From positions 248,001-312,000 of the forward strand of contig NZ_CP080332.1 in assembly GCF_019456655.1 (NCBI RefSeq): a stretch of 64,000 nucleotides of DNA, in the 5' to 3' direction. Of this stretch, positions 1-9,994 are shown piece after piece; positions within the stretch are counted from its first letter, which is position 1; every line of letters starts with the position of its first letter. A program made the position numbers and the translations under genes. Source of the stretch: Mycolicibacterium diernhoferi. GTDB lineage: Bacteria; Actinomycetota; Actinomycetes; Mycobacteriales; Mycobacteriaceae. A model generated the notes under the pieces. The model was not told the origin of the DNA, did no database searches, and was given only the letters and a program-made list of their open reading frames with translations.

Positions 1-25
1 TGATCACCGAGGTTGTACTGGACAT
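1..25 (-). CDS. N-terminus of a probable PTS fructose transporter subunit (fruA), cut by window edge
   Basis: Only the first eight codons are present, reading MSSTTSVI from an ATG at 25 down to 23. An AGAGG ribosome-binding site lies 5 bases upstream. The gene follows fruK on the same strand after a 14-base gap, so it is the third gene of a fruR-fruK-x operon. In actinobacteria that position is usually fruA, the membrane fructose-specific EII that phosphorylates incoming fructose to fructose-1-phosphate for FruK. The identity is inferred from context; eight residues cannot prove it. Confidence 0.55.
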
Positions 26-39
26 GGTGGCCTCTTCGT

Positions 40-1017
40 TCAGGAGTCGGTCGGGGTCGGCGAAATGACTTTCACCGGTACCGCATTGAGATCGATCAGG
101 TCGGGGGACGGTAGGGCGGATCCGGGCAGCGCGGCCGCTGCGCTGCCGTAGGCGACGGCCATCCGCAACCGGTCGGGGGCGTCCGCGCCGGACAGGGCGG
201 CCCGGACATAACCGGCGAGCGCGGAATCGCCTGCGCCGACGGTGCTGCGCGGGGTGATGGGCGGTGAGCCGGCCAGCCAGTTGCCGGCCGGGTCGACCAA
301 TACCGCGCCCGCCGCCCCGAGGGTGACCAGGATGGTGCGGGCCCCGCGGTCCACGAGTTGGCGTGCGGCGTCGACCACCGGTCCCGGATCGCCCGCGGCG
401 GCGGCATCTTCGAGTTCCTGTGCGGACGCCCCGGTCAGGCCGGCCAGCTCCTCGGCATTCGGTTTGATGAGATCGGGAGCGGCCCGGCCGAAGGAGGCGG
501 CGAGGGCGGCCAGCGGGGCGTCCGAGGTATCCACCGCGACCCGGCAGTCCTGTTCCGCGAGCTGGGCGACCACCTCGGCGTACCAGTCCGCCGGGACGCC
601 GGGTGGCAGCGAACCCGACATCACGATCCAGTCGGCCCGGTGTGCGGCCTCCACGACGCTGCGGGTCAGTGCCGACAGCGCGTCGGCGGTCATCGCCGTA
701 CCGGGCTCGTTGAGTTTGGTCGTGGTGCCGTCATCCTCGGTGATGGCGATGTTGGTGCGGACCGCGCCGTGCACGTGCACCGCGGCGAACGGGACCCCGG
801 CGGCGCGCAGTGCCGCCAGCATCGGATCGTCGTCGGCTGCGGGCAGCACCGCGAGTGCGTCCACCCCGGCAAGGCCGAGGGCCCGCGCCACGTTCACCCC
901 CTTGCCGCCGGGTTCGTCGGTCACCGAGCTGATCCGGTGCACCGCTCCGCGGGTGAGGGTCCCGGGCAGCGTGACGGTGCGGTCGATGCTGGGGTTGGGG
1001 GTGACCGTGACGATCAT
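40..1017 (-). CDS. fruK: 1-phosphofructokinase FruK (PfkB family)
   Basis: A cytoplasmic kinase of 325 aa, the usual family length, expected to convert fructose-1-phosphate plus ATP into fructose-1,6-bisphosphate. The N-terminus MIVTVTPNPSIDRT is typical of FruK/LacC-type PfkB kinases. PfkB signature 1 (GGKGVNVARALGLAG) lies near residue 38, and signature 2 (TVGAGDSALAGY) carries the catalytic base Asp264 and the anion hole near the C-terminus. The ATG overlaps the fruR stop as ATGA, so the two are translationally coupled. The fructose role rests on the neighbouring DeoR regulator and EI gene; tagatose-6-phosphate kinase is the main alternative. Confidence 0.9.
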   Translation of the reverse strand: MIVTVTPNPSIDRTVTLPGTLTRGAVHRISSVTDEPGGKGVNVARALGLAGVDALAVLPAADDDPMLAALRAAGVPFAAVHVHGAVRTNIAITEDDGTTTKLNEPGTAMTADALSALTRSVVEAAHRADWIVMSGSLPPGVPADWYAEVVAQLAEQDCRVAVDTSDAPLAALAASFGRAAPDLIKPNAEELAGLTGASAQELEDAAAAGDPGPVVDAARQLVDRGARTILVTLGAAGAVLVDPAGNWLAGSPPITPRSTVGAGDSALAGYVRAALSGADAPDRLRMAVAYGSAAAALPGSALPSPDLIDLNAVPVKVISPTPTDS

Positions 1018-1793
1018 GCGGTTGCTCCTGCGCAGGTGACTTCGACGCCGAGCCCGACGAGCTCGTCACGGGCCGAGTCGGCGATCTCGGTATCGGTGAT
1101 GAGTGCGTCGACGCTGGAGATCGGCGCAAAGCTGTGTAGTTCCTCGCGGCCGATCTTCGACGAGTCTGCGACCACCACAACGTAATTCGCGGACCGCACC
1201 ATGGCCCGTTTGATGGCGGCCTCCTCGCCGTCGGGAGTCGAGAGGCCGTGCCGGGCGGTGATGCCGTTGGTGCCGATGAACGCGATGTCCACCCGCAGCC
1301 GGCCCAGGGTGGCCAGGGCCTGTTCGCCGACGGCTGCCTGGGTGAGGCCGCGGACCCGTCCACCCAGCAGTTGCAGGGTGACCGAGGGTACCGCCGACAG
1401 TCGGGCGGCGATGGGCACCGAATTGGTCACCACCACGAGATCGCGGTCGGTGGGCAGGAGCGCGGCGACGCGACTGGTGGTGGTGCCGGCGTCCAGCAGC
1501 ACGCTGGCACCGCCTGCGGGGAAGAAGTCGGTTGCTGCCGCGGCGATGGCGTCCTTGTGTGTGGAGCGGGTGGCATCGCGCTCATCGACGTCCTGCTCGA
1601 CCAGGTGCAGCGCGCGCGCCGGTACCGCGCCCCCGTGTACCCGGCGCACCAGTCCGGCCTTGTGCAGCACCGCGAGGTCCCGGCGCACGGTCTCGGTGGT
1701 CACGTCGTAGGCCTGGGCGAGTTCGGCGACCGAGGCGCGGCCCTGCGCCATCACCAGCGCGGCGATGGCGTGCTGACGTTCCTCGGCGTACAT
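1014..1793 (-). CDS. fruR: DeoR-family transcriptional regulator of the fructose operon (FruR-type)
   Basis: A 259-aa sugar-phosphate-responsive repressor. A DeoR-type winged helix-turn-helix occupies about residues 6-57 (recognition region ASVAELAQAYDVTTETVRRD). The C-terminal effector domain has the DeoR sugar-isomerase fold, with the family motifs DAGTTTSRVA and FIGTNGI. It is the first gene of the operon with fruK (4-base overlap) and is divergent from ptsI, with a 100-base shared control region. An SD-like GGAG lies 5 bases before the ATG. By family analogy it probably represses both directions and is released by fructose-1-phosphate; the inducer is inferred. Confidence 0.85.
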   Translation of the reverse strand: MYAEERQHAIAALVMAQGRASVAELAQAYDVTTETVRRDLAVLHKAGLVRRVHGGAVPARALHLVEQDVDERDATRSTHKDAIAAAATDFFPAGGASVLLDAGTTTSRVAALLPTDRDLVVVTNSVPIAARLSAVPSVTLQLLGGRVRGLTQAAVGEQALATLGRLRVDIAFIGTNGITARHGLSTPDGEEAAIKRAMVRSANYVVVVADSSKIGREELHSFAPISSVDALITDTEIADSARDELVGLGVEVTCAGATA

Positions 1794-1852
1794 CGGGCTC
1801 CGTTCAGGGGATTCCGTCAGTGCAAATGTTGGTATGTGTGGTTTTACGCTTG

Positions 1853-1886
1853 TTTCTGTTGACTTGTCAATGCTTTTCTGTAATCT
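1853..1886 (+). promoter_or_regulatory. ptsI promoter (leaderless) with paired TTTCTGT repeats
   Basis: A -35-like TTGACT (1859-1864) and a -10-like TAATCT (1881-1886) are separated by 16 bases. Transcription would then begin at or next to the ptsI ATG at 1894, giving a leaderless mRNA. Two direct TTTCTGT copies (1853-1859 and 1875-1881) sit 22 bases apart, two helical turns, and bracket the core promoter. TTGAC/GTCAA arms at 1859-1870 overlap the -35. These are candidate FruR sites; neither promoter nor operator is proven. Confidence 0.6.
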
Positions 1887-1893
1887 GGATCAC

Positions 1894-3573
1894 ATGAGCA
1901 CTTCGTCGACGACGGCACAGGTTCTGAGCGGCGTCCCGGTGGTGGCCGGTGTCGCCTACGCCCCGGTGATCCGGCCCGGAGCGCGGCCCCCGGCGCCCCC
2001 GGCCGACGACACGGAGATCAATGAGGCCGACCGCCCGGCCGAGGTGGCCCGGATGAAGGACGCCGCCGCCGCGGTGGCCGACCGGTTGCGCGAGCGTGCG
2101 GCGCACGCCACCGGGGTCGCCTCGGAGGTGCTGGCCACCACCGCGGCACTGGCGCAGGACCGGGCCTGGCTCGGCGATGCCGAAAAGCGGATCCGAGCAG
2201 GAAATTCCGCCGAACAGGCGGTCAGCGGCGCGATCGCCAAGATCGCCGACGCGCTGGCCCGGGCGGGCGATCTGATGGCCGAGCGGGTCACCGATCTGCG
2301 CGATGTGCGCGACCGGGTGCTCGCGCAGCTGGCCGGTCTGCCCGAACCCGGGGTGCCGGTGCCCGACGTGCCGTCGGTGTTGTGCGCCGAGGACCTGGCG
2401 CCCGCCGACACCGCCGGTCTGGATCCCGCGCTGGTGGTGGCCCTGGCCACCACCCTGGGGGGCCCGACCAGCCACACCGCGATCATCGCCCGCCAGCTCG
2501 GAATCCCGTGTGTGGTGGCGGTGGACGGGCTGGATGCGGTGCCCGCCGGAGTGCCGGTGATGGTCGACGGGGGCCGCGGGACGGTGACGGTGTCCCCGGA
2601 CGCCACCTCGGCGGCGCGGACCGTCGAGGAGTCGCGCCGCGACGCCCATCGGATCGCGCAGTGGACGGGGCCCGGCCGCACCGCCGATGGGCACCCGGTG
2701 GCGGTGTTGGCGAACGTTCAGGACGGTGCGGCGGCGCGGACAGCGCGGCAGACTCCGGCCGAGGGGGTCGGTCTGTTCCGCACCGAAATGTGCTTCCTGA
2801 ACCGTGATACCGAGCCGTCGGTCGATGAGCAGGCCCGGATCTACGGTGAGGTACTGACGGCGTTTCAGGGTGCCAAGGTCGTGATCCGCACCCTGGACGC
2901 GGGCTCGGACAAGCCGCTCAAATTCGCCGGCCACCGGGACGAGGCCAATCCGGCACTGGGCGTGCGGGGGGTGCGCATCTCGTTCGGCAACCCTGGGCTG
3001 CTGTCCCGCCAACTCGAGGCGATCGCCGCGGCGGGACAGGCCACCGGCACCGATCCGTGGGTGATGGCGCCGATGATCGCCACCGCCGACGAGGCGAAGA
3101 CCTTTGCCGCACAGGCACGTTCCTACGGATTGACCCCCGGGGTGATGATCGAGGTACCCGCCGCGGCCCTGCTGGCCCGCCACATCCTCGAGCATGTCGA
3201 CTTCCTGTCGATCGGTACCAACGATCTGGCCCAGTACACGATGGCGGCGGACCGGATGTCGTCCGAACTGGCCACGCTCACCGACCCGTGGCAGCCCGGC
3301 GTGCTGGCCCTGGTCGAGATGACCGCCCGCGCCGGCGCGGCCGCCGGAAAACCGGTGGGCGTCTGCGGGGAGGCGGCCGCCGATCCGCTGCTGGCCTGCG
3401 TGCTCGTCGGGATGGGGGTGACCTCGCTGTCCGCGGCGGCGACGGCGGTACCCGGTGTCGGTGCCGCGCTGGCCGCGGTGACGTTGGAGCGCTGCCGCGC
3501 CGCGGCGCAGGCGGTGGTCCAGACGGCGAGTGCCGCGGACGCACGGTCCGCGGCACTCGCAGCGTTGGGGTAG
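1894..3573 (+). CDS. ptsI: PTS phosphoenolpyruvate-protein phosphotransferase, enzyme I
   Basis: A 559-aa cytosolic enzyme I that takes phosphate from PEP and passes it through an active-site histidine to HPr. The swivelling phosphohistidine motif GGPTSHTAIIARQLGIP places the active His at residue 194. The C-terminal PEP-binding TIM barrel carries GVGLFRTEMCFL, RTLDAGSDKPL, the signature FLSIGTNDLAQYTMAADR and the catalytic Cys in GVCGEAAADP. I chose the ATG at 1894, not one at 1834, because the earlier one would put the promoter inside the gene and adds residues unlike EI. No ptsH is visible here. Length is close to the usual 550-575 aa. Confidence 0.95.
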   Translation: MSTSSTTAQVLSGVPVVAGVAYAPVIRPGARPPAPPADDTEINEADRPAEVARMKDAAAAVADRLRERAAHATGVASEVLATTAALAQDRAWLGDAEKRIRAGNSAEQAVSGAIAKIADALARAGDLMAERVTDLRDVRDRVLAQLAGLPEPGVPVPDVPSVLCAEDLAPADTAGLDPALVVALATTLGGPTSHTAIIARQLGIPCVVAVDGLDAVPAGVPVMVDGGRGTVTVSPDATSAARTVEESRRDAHRIAQWTGPGRTADGHPVAVLANVQDGAAARTARQTPAEGVGLFRTEMCFLNRDTEPSVDEQARIYGEVLTAFQGAKVVIRTLDAGSDKPLKFAGHRDEANPALGVRGVRISFGNPGLLSRQLEAIAAAGQATGTDPWVMAPMIATADEAKTFAAQARSYGLTPGVMIEVPAAALLARHILEHVDFLSIGTNDLAQYTMAADRMSSELATLTDPWQPGVLALVEMTARAGAAAGKPVGVCGEAAADPLLACVLVGMGVTSLSAAATAVPGVGAALAAVTLERCRAAAQAVVQTASAADARSAALAALG

Positions 3574-3583
3574 GCGGTCCCCG

Positions 3584-3739
3584 CTAGAACCAGACTTTTC
3601 GACCACCCACCGGGCGGCCGACGGCACCGAGGATCCACAGCACGACGCCGACCACGATGAGGATCGCGCCGATCGTGTACAGGATCGACAGACTCGTGAA
3701 ATATCCGATCAACAGGAGAATGATGCCGAGCACGATCAT
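3584..3739 (-). CDS. Small two-helix membrane protein (DUF6131-like)
   Basis: A 51-residue, almost wholly hydrophobic protein with two predicted transmembrane stretches (about residues 2-17 and 21-40) and a basic C-terminal tail (GRPVGGRKVWF). I take the ATG at 3739, preceded by AAAGGA; a longer 74-codon reading from 3808 adds a hydrophilic leader unlike the rest. Such one-gene hairpins are frequent in mycobacterial genomes and resemble what is annotated as DUF6131, from memory. It converges with ptsI across 10 bases. Function unknown. Confidence 0.7.
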   Translation of the reverse strand: MIVLGIILLLIGYFTSLSILYTIGAILIVVGVVLWILGAVGRPVGGRKVWF

Positions 3740-3880
3740 GACGGTAGGTCCTTTGTTCAGCTGAAAAACGTTGACCCGGGGAGAATTGCCACTTCGGTCA
3801 AATTTCAAACAAGATCAGGAATAAATGGACTGCGGTCCGGTTATATGGGTATCAACTCCACCCGCCTTGAGGAGATACCG

Positions 3881-4852
3881 ATGCCCGCCATCACCGCCGA
3901 CACCCTGACCCTGCCCCGGATCGCCGCGGCCACAACGGCCGATACCGAACGCCCTGTCCGTTCCATCACCACCGGCCCCAGTGGCTATGAGGGGGAAGGA
4001 TTCCCGGTCGTGCGCGCCTTCGGCGGCGTGTCGGCCGCCGATCTCGATCCCTTCGTGCACATGGACCAGATGGGCGAGATCGAGTACCAGCCCGGGGAGC
4101 CGCGCGGCACGGACTGGCATCCGCACCGCGGTTTCGAAACCGTCACCTACATGATCGACGGGCGCTTCGCGCACCAGGATTCGCACGGGGGTGGCGGCCT
4201 GATCACCGATGGCGCCACCCAGTGGATGACCGCGGGCTCGGGCATCCTGCACATCGAGACCCCGCCGGCCGAACTGGTGGAAAGCGGTGGGCTGTTCCAT
4301 GGTGTCCAGCTGTGGGTGAACCTGCCGAGCAAGGACAAATTCGCCTCTCCGCGTTACCAATCCATCGAGGGGCGCGCGGTGACCCTGCTGTCGTCGGAAG
4401 ACGGGGGTGCGCTGGTGCGCGTCATCGCCGGTGACATCGACGGGCAGCGCGGACCCGGGCAGACCCACACGCCGATCACGCTCGCGCACGCCACCGTTGC
4501 GCCGGGTGCGCGGTTGGATCTGCCGTGGGACCGCGGCTACAACGCCCTGGTTTACGTGCTGTCCGGGCGCGGCGCCGTCGGGCCCGTCGGGCATCCGATT
4601 CAGCAGGGCCAGCTGGCGGTCCTCGGCCCCGGTGACCGCATCACGGTGGCCGCCACGTCGAGGCAGGACGGCAACCGTCCCGCCCTGGAAGTGTTGCTAC
4701 TGGGTGGGCGGCCGCTCCGCGAACCGGTGGTCCAGTACGGGCCGTTCGTGATGAACTCCAAAGCCGAGGTTCTGCAGGCATTGGAGGACTTCAATGCTGG
4801 AAGATTCGGTTCGCTGCCAGCCAACGCGCTGACCCCGCACCGGGTGCGCTGA
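3881..4852 (+). CDS. Pirin family protein
   Basis: A 323-aa bicupin of the pirin family. The N-terminal cupin shows the pirin metal-site pattern: HPHRGFE with His80 and His82, then an HQDSHGGGG segment and GSGILHIE with the remaining ligands. The second cupin (about residues 190-290) is less conserved, as usual. Pirins bind Fe(II); some are quercetin dioxygenases and others transcription cofactors, so the reaction cannot be assigned. The ATG at 3881 has a clear TTGAGGAGAT ribosome-binding site. It stands alone between the small membrane gene and the TetR gene. Confidence 0.88.
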   Translation: MPAITADTLTLPRIAAATTADTERPVRSITTGPSGYEGEGFPVVRAFGGVSAADLDPFVHMDQMGEIEYQPGEPRGTDWHPHRGFETVTYMIDGRFAHQDSHGGGGLITDGATQWMTAGSGILHIETPPAELVESGGLFHGVQLWVNLPSKDKFASPRYQSIEGRAVTLLSSEDGGALVRVIAGDIDGQRGPGQTHTPITLAHATVAPGARLDLPWDRGYNALVYVLSGRGAVGPVGHPIQQGQLAVLGPGDRITVAATSRQDGNRPALEVLLLGGRPLREPVVQYGPFVMNSKAEVLQALEDFNAGRFGSLPANALTPHRVR

Positions 4853-4947
4853 GTGCACCCCGTGGTGTTTGCTGAAATGCGATGTCGATGCGCATTCGCA
4901 ACTTTGGCGCACTAGTGGGGCGGGTGATCTGTGGCACAATTTTTACT

Positions 4948-5583
4948 GTGCCGCATATAGCCAGCCGAGGGCCGGGTCGCCCGCCAGCCGCCAAGGCGGC
5001 GGAGACCCGTGAGCGGATCCTGCGGGCTGCGCGAGAGGTGTTCAGCGAACTGGGTTATGACGCAGCGACATTCCAGGCAATCGCGGTGCGCTCCGATCTG
5101 ACCAGGCCGGCGATCAATCATTACTTCCAGAGCAAGCGCCTGCTCTACCGCGAAGTCGTCGAGCACACGAACGGGATTCTGGTCCGCGGCGGGGAGGAAA
5201 AGGCCAGGGCGGAGACGAGTCTGCTGAAGAGGCTGTCGGCGTTCTTCTCCATCGCCGTACAGGTCGACACCAAGGATCGATCGGTGGCCGCCTTCCTGGT
5301 GACCTCGGTTCTGGAGGCGCAACGTCATCCCGAACTCAAAGAGGACGAGTACGACCCGCTGGCGAACTCCCGGGCGTTCGTCCACTGGGCGGTCACCGAT
5401 GCGATCGAGCGCGGTGAGTTGATCACCGAGTCGGACGTGTCGACGGTGGTGGAGATGCTGGTGGCGGTCATGTGGGGAATGGGCTTCTACGCCGGCTACG
5501 TGGGCAGCCACGACGAGTTGGTGTCGGTGGTGGCTCAACTGGAATTGCTGATGGCCAACAAACTCTGGGAGCTGAGCGGGTAG
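4948..5583 (+). CDS. TetR-family regulator (Rv0144-like)
   Basis: A 211-aa one-component repressor starting VPHIASRGPGRPP. The helix-turn-helix lies near residues 40-65 (FQAIAVRSDLTRPAINHYF), followed by an all-helical ligand domain that cannot be assigned a ligand. The GTG at 4948 was chosen because a CACAAT -10-like box ends at 4940, which would give a leaderless start; a longer reading from 4882 would run through that box. It heads the run equivalent to M. tuberculosis Rv0144-Rv0149 and may control the methyltransferase and oxidoreductases downstream (inferred). Confidence 0.85.
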   Translation: MPHIASRGPGRPPAAKAAETRERILRAAREVFSELGYDAATFQAIAVRSDLTRPAINHYFQSKRLLYREVVEHTNGILVRGGEEKARAETSLLKRLSAFFSIAVQVDTKDRSVAAFLVTSVLEAQRHPELKEDEYDPLANSRAFVHWAVTDAIERGELITESDVSTVVEMLVAVMWGMGFYAGYVGSHDELVSVVAQLELLMANKLWELSG

Positions 5584-5635
5584 CCGAGCCGGCGGGCGTC
5601 GGTAGCTCCGGATAGCCCATCTAACTAGTCGGTAG

Positions 5636-6589
<954 letters not shown>

Positions 6590-6695
6590 CACCGCAGTTC
6601 GGAACTGACCGGTTTCCGTCGCGCTGAATTCGGGTCTTCTGGACCGACCGACCGGATGGTTAGGATCGAGTTTCCCCGGTCTGGAAGGACGCTCG

Positions 6696-8099
6696 ATGAC
6701 CACGCATGCAGATGTACCCACGTCAGCAGCCGTGACGGATATCCCGGCGGCGGTCGCCGGACTCCGCGCGACCTACGCCACCGGTCGCACCCGTGATCTC
6801 GAATGGCGTAAGCGGCAGCTCCGCGGCCTGGAGAAGCTGGTGGTCGACAACGAGACCGCCATCGCCGCAGCGCTGGCCACCGACCTGGGCCGCCAGCCAT
6901 TCGAGGCGTGGCTGGCCGACGTCGCCAGCACCGCAGCCGAGGCGGCCGACGCGGCCAAGAACGTCGGGAAGTGGGCCAAGCGCCGGTACCGGCTGCTGGA
7001 ACTCTCGCAGTTACCGGGACGCGGCTGGGTCGAGTACGAGCCCTTCGGCACGGTGTTGGTCATCGGTGCCTGGAACTTCCCGTTCGCGCTGACCCTGGGT
7101 CCCGCCGTCGGTGCGCTCGCGGCCGGCAACACCGTGGCGCTCAAACCGTCCGAACTGGCGCCGGCCTGCTCGGCGCTGATGGCCGAGCTGGTGCCCAAGT
7201 ATCTGGATCCCGAGGCCGTGGTCGTCATCGAAGGCGACGGTGCGGTCAGCCAGGAACTCATCGAGCAGGGCTTCGACAAGATCTGCTTCACCGGTGGCAC
7301 CGAGATCGGGCGCAAGGTGTACCAGAGCGCCGCCGCCCACCTCACCCCGGTGACCTTGGAGCTGGGCGGTAAGAGCCCGGTCATCGTCGCCGCCGACGCC
7401 GACCTGGGCGTCGCCGCCGAGCGCATCGCGTGGACCAAGCTGATCAACTCCGGCCAGATCTGCATCGCGCCGGACTATGTGCTCGTCGACGCCTCGGTGC
7501 GCGACGAACTGATCGCCAAGATCAAGGCGGCGATCCAGCGGTTCGAGGCGCAGGCCACCGGCGGCAAACGGATCGTCAACCGCCGGCACTTCGACCGGCT
7601 CACCGCAGCGATCGCGGCCACCGAGGGCGACGTCACCGTCGGAGGTGGCTCCGAGCCGGCGAAGCTGGAGATCGAGCCGACCGTCGTGGTGGACCCGTCG
7701 GTGCGTGAACCGTTGATGACCGACGAGATCTTCGGCCCGGTGCTGCCCATCGTCACTGTCCAAAACCTGGATGAGGCAATCACTTTCGTCAACGCGCGGC
7801 CCAAGCCGCTGGCGGCCTACCTGTTCACCAAGAGCAAGGCGGTCCGCGAACGGGTGATCCGTGACGTGCCCGCCGGAGGCATGGTGGTCAACCATCTGAT
7901 CTTCCATTTCGCCACCACCAAGCTGCCGTTCGGCGGTGTCGGCCCGTCCGGGATCGGCGCGTACCACGGCCGCTTCGGCTTCGAGGAGTTCAGCCACCGC
8001 AAGTCGGTGCTGAGCAAGCCGACCCGACCCGACTTGGGCAAGCTGATCTACCCGCCGTATACAGAGAAGGCGTGGAAACTGGCCCGTCGGCTGTTCTAG
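6696..8099 (+). CDS. Aldehyde dehydrogenase, class 3-like (Rv0147-like)
   Basis: A 467-aa NAD(P)-dependent aldehyde dehydrogenase oxidising aldehydes to acids. The active-site Glu lies in TLELGGKSPVIV and the catalytic Cys in NSGQICIAPDY. The short length and the C-terminal FHFATTKLPFGGVGPSGIG stretch point to the fatty-aldehyde (class 3) group. The ending KLIYPPYTEKAWKLARRLF could be an amphipathic membrane contact. A GGAAGGACG ribosome-binding site precedes the ATG. It is the first of three same-strand genes with short gaps (32 and 6 bases), probably one operon handling a lipid-derived aldehyde; the substrate is inferred. Confidence 0.9.
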   Translation: MTTHADVPTSAAVTDIPAAVAGLRATYATGRTRDLEWRKRQLRGLEKLVVDNETAIAAALATDLGRQPFEAWLADVASTAAEAADAAKNVGKWAKRRYRLLELSQLPGRGWVEYEPFGTVLVIGAWNFPFALTLGPAVGALAAGNTVALKPSELAPACSALMAELVPKYLDPEAVVVIEGDGAVSQELIEQGFDKICFTGGTEIGRKVYQSAAAHLTPVTLELGGKSPVIVAADADLGVAAERIAWTKLINSGQICIAPDYVLVDASVRDELIAKIKAAIQRFEAQATGGKRIVNRRHFDRLTAAIAATEGDVTVGGGSEPAKLEIEPTVVVDPSVREPLMTDEIFGPVLPIVTVQNLDEAITFVNARPKPLAAYLFTKSKAVRERVIRDVPAGGMVVNHLIFHFATTKLPFGGVGPSGIGAYHGRFGFEEFSHRKSVLSKPTRPDLGKLIYPPYTEKAWKLARRLF

Positions 8100-8131
8100 C
8101 CGCCGGATTGACCAAACAGGAGAGGAACGCA

Positions 8132-8995
8132 ATGCCCGGAGTGCAGGATCGCGTCGTCGTCATCACCGGAGCCGGTGGTGGTCTCGGCCGTGAATACGCC
8201 CTGACCTTGGCCCGTGAGGGTGCCAGCGTCGTCGTCAACGACCTCGGTGGTGCGCGGGACGGGTCCGGAGCCGGACACAACATGGCCGACGAGGTCGTGG
8301 CAGAGATCAAGGCCGCCGGTGGCCGGGCCGTCGCCAACTACGACAGCGTTGCCGAGCCCGAGGGCGCCGAGAACATCATCAAGACCGCGATCGACGAGTT
8401 CGGCAAGGTCGACGGCGTGGTGAGCAACGCCGGCATCCTGCGTGACGGCACCTTCCACAAGATGACCTACGAAAACTGGGACGCGGTGCTCAAGGTGCAC
8501 CTGTACGGCGGTTACAACGTCATCCGTGCAGCGTGGCCGCACTTCCGCGAGCAGAACTTCGGCCGTGTCGTGGTCGCCACCTCCACCAGCGGTCTGTTCG
8601 GCAACTTCGGCCAGGCCAACTACGGCGCGGCCAAGCTCGGCCTGGTCGGCCTGATCAACACGCTCGCCCAGGAGGGCGCGAAGTACAACATCAAGACCAA
8701 CGCCGTCGCGCCGATCGCGGCCACCCGCATGACGCAGGACATCCTGCCGCCCGAGGTCTTCGAGAAGCTCACCCCGGAATATGTTGCGCCCGTGGTCGCC
8801 TACCTGATGACCGAGGAACTGCCCGATACCGATTCGGTGTTCATCGTCGGCGGCGGAAAGGTGCAGCGCACCGCGCTGTTCCAGAACGACGGCATCACCT
8901 TCACCGAGGTGCCCTCGGTGGACGATATCGCCGCCAAGTGGGGCGAGATCACCGACCTGTCGGCGGCCAAGCAGGCCAGCTTCAAGCTCGGTTAA
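8132..8995 (+). CDS. Short-chain dehydrogenase/reductase (Rv0148-like, 17-beta-HSD4/HTD2-type)
   Basis: A 287-aa classical SDR. The Rossmann motif is TGAGGGLGREYAL near residue 12, then VSNAGILRDGTFHKM, catalytic Ser in ATSTSGLFGNFGQ, and Tyr/Lys in NYGAAKLGLVGL. The long insert after the glycine motif (NDLGGARDGSG) is typical of the peroxisomal multifunctional-enzyme (MFE-2/HSD17B4) branch, which suggests a 3-hydroxyacyl-CoA dehydrogenase role. The ATG at 8132 follows an ACAGGAGAGG site, and upstream in-frame codons overlap the previous gene. It lies in the same operon as the flanking oxidoreductases. Length matches the M. tuberculosis homologue. Confidence 0.9.
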   Translation: MPGVQDRVVVITGAGGGLGREYALTLAREGASVVVNDLGGARDGSGAGHNMADEVVAEIKAAGGRAVANYDSVAEPEGAENIIKTAIDEFGKVDGVVSNAGILRDGTFHKMTYENWDAVLKVHLYGGYNVIRAAWPHFREQNFGRVVVATSTSGLFGNFGQANYGAAKLGLVGLINTLAQEGAKYNIKTNAVAPIAATRMTQDILPPEVFEKLTPEYVAPVVAYLMTEELPDTDSVFIVGGGKVQRTALFQNDGITFTEVPSVDDIAAKWGEITDLSAAKQASFKLG

Positions 8996-9001
8996 GAATT
9001 C

Positions 9002-9967
9002 GTGAAAGCCCTTGTAGCGCAGGAGCTCACAGGTCCTGCCGGGCTGGTCTACGCCGACGTCGATGATGTGGTGGCAGGCGACGCCGTCATCATCGACGTC
9101 GGTGCGGCCGGCGTCTGCTTCCCCGATCTGCTGCTGACCCGCGGCGAGTACCAGCTGAGGCTGGAGCCGCCGTTCATCCCGGGCATGGAGGTGGCCGGAA
9201 CGGTGCGTTCGGCCCCGGCCGGATCGGGTTTCACGGTCGGCCAACGGGTTTCGGGGCTGTCCATGATCGGCGGCTACGCCGAGCAGGCGGCGGTGCTGCC
9301 GGCAAATGTGGTGCCCACTCCCGACGGTATCGACGATGCGTCGGCGGTGGCGCTGCTCGGCAACTACTACACGATGTACTTCGCCCTGGCACGCCGTGCG
9401 GCACTGCGGTCCGGGGAGACCGTGCTGGTGCTCGGATCCGCAGGCGGTATCGGCGTCGCGAGCATCCAGATCGCCAAGGCACTCGGTGCCCGGGTGGTGG
9501 CGCTGGTGCACCGCACCGATGCGCAGGACTTCGTGGCCGGCGTCGGCGCCGATGTGGTGCTGCCGCTCGGGGATGGCTGGAAGCAGGCCGTGCTGGACGC
9601 CACCGACGGTCGCGGCGTGGACGTGGTGGTGGACCCGGTCGGCGGTGACGCCTTTGACGACGCCATCCGGGTGCTGGCCCCCGAGGGCCGGCTGCTGGTG
9701 ATCGGATTCGCTGCCGGCCAAGGCATCCCGACGGTCAAGGTGAACCGGCTGCTGCTGCGCAACGTCAGCGTGGTCGGGGTCGGCTGGGGTGAATTCGTCC
9801 GGCAGACACCCGCCGCGCAGGCCGAGGTCGGTGCCGGACTCGGCGCACTGGTCGCGGCGGGGTTGCGTCCGCCCGCCCCGGTGACCTACCGACTGGCCGA
9901 CGGTGCGCAGGGTCTGCAGGCGCTGGCCGACGGAAAGGTGCGGGGCAAGCTGGTCCTGGTGCCCTAG
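9002..9967 (+). CDS. NADPH:quinone oxidoreductase, zinc-independent MDR family (Rv0149-like)
   Basis: A 321-aa medium-chain dehydrogenase/reductase of the quinone oxidoreductase or enoyl reductase kind. The N-terminal GroES-like fold has FPDLLLTRGEYQ and PFIPGMEVAG, and the nucleotide domain has LVLGSAGGIGVASIQIAKALG. No zinc-ligand cysteines are seen. It begins with GTG 6 bases after the SDR stop and is the last gene of the three-gene operon. NADPH is the expected cofactor; whether the acceptor is a quinone or an enoyl compound cannot be told. Confidence 0.88.
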   Translation: MKALVAQELTGPAGLVYADVDDVVAGDAVIIDVGAAGVCFPDLLLTRGEYQLRLEPPFIPGMEVAGTVRSAPAGSGFTVGQRVSGLSMIGGYAEQAAVLPANVVPTPDGIDDASAVALLGNYYTMYFALARRAALRSGETVLVLGSAGGIGVASIQIAKALGARVVALVHRTDAQDFVAGVGADVVLPLGDGWKQAVLDATDGRGVDVVVDPVGGDAFDDAIRVLAPEGRLLVIGFAAGQGIPTVKVNRLLLRNVSVVGVGWGEFVRQTPAAQAEVGAGLGALVAAGLRPPAPVTYRLADGAQGLQALADGKVRGKLVLVP

Positions 9968-9994
9968 CGGCAATTCGGTCGGTAGCGTGGAACC

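Noticed and set aside
1867..3627. Minus-strand 586-codon frame opposite ptsI
   Set aside because: Pure shadow of ptsI; composition is Arg/Gly/His-rich with no motif.
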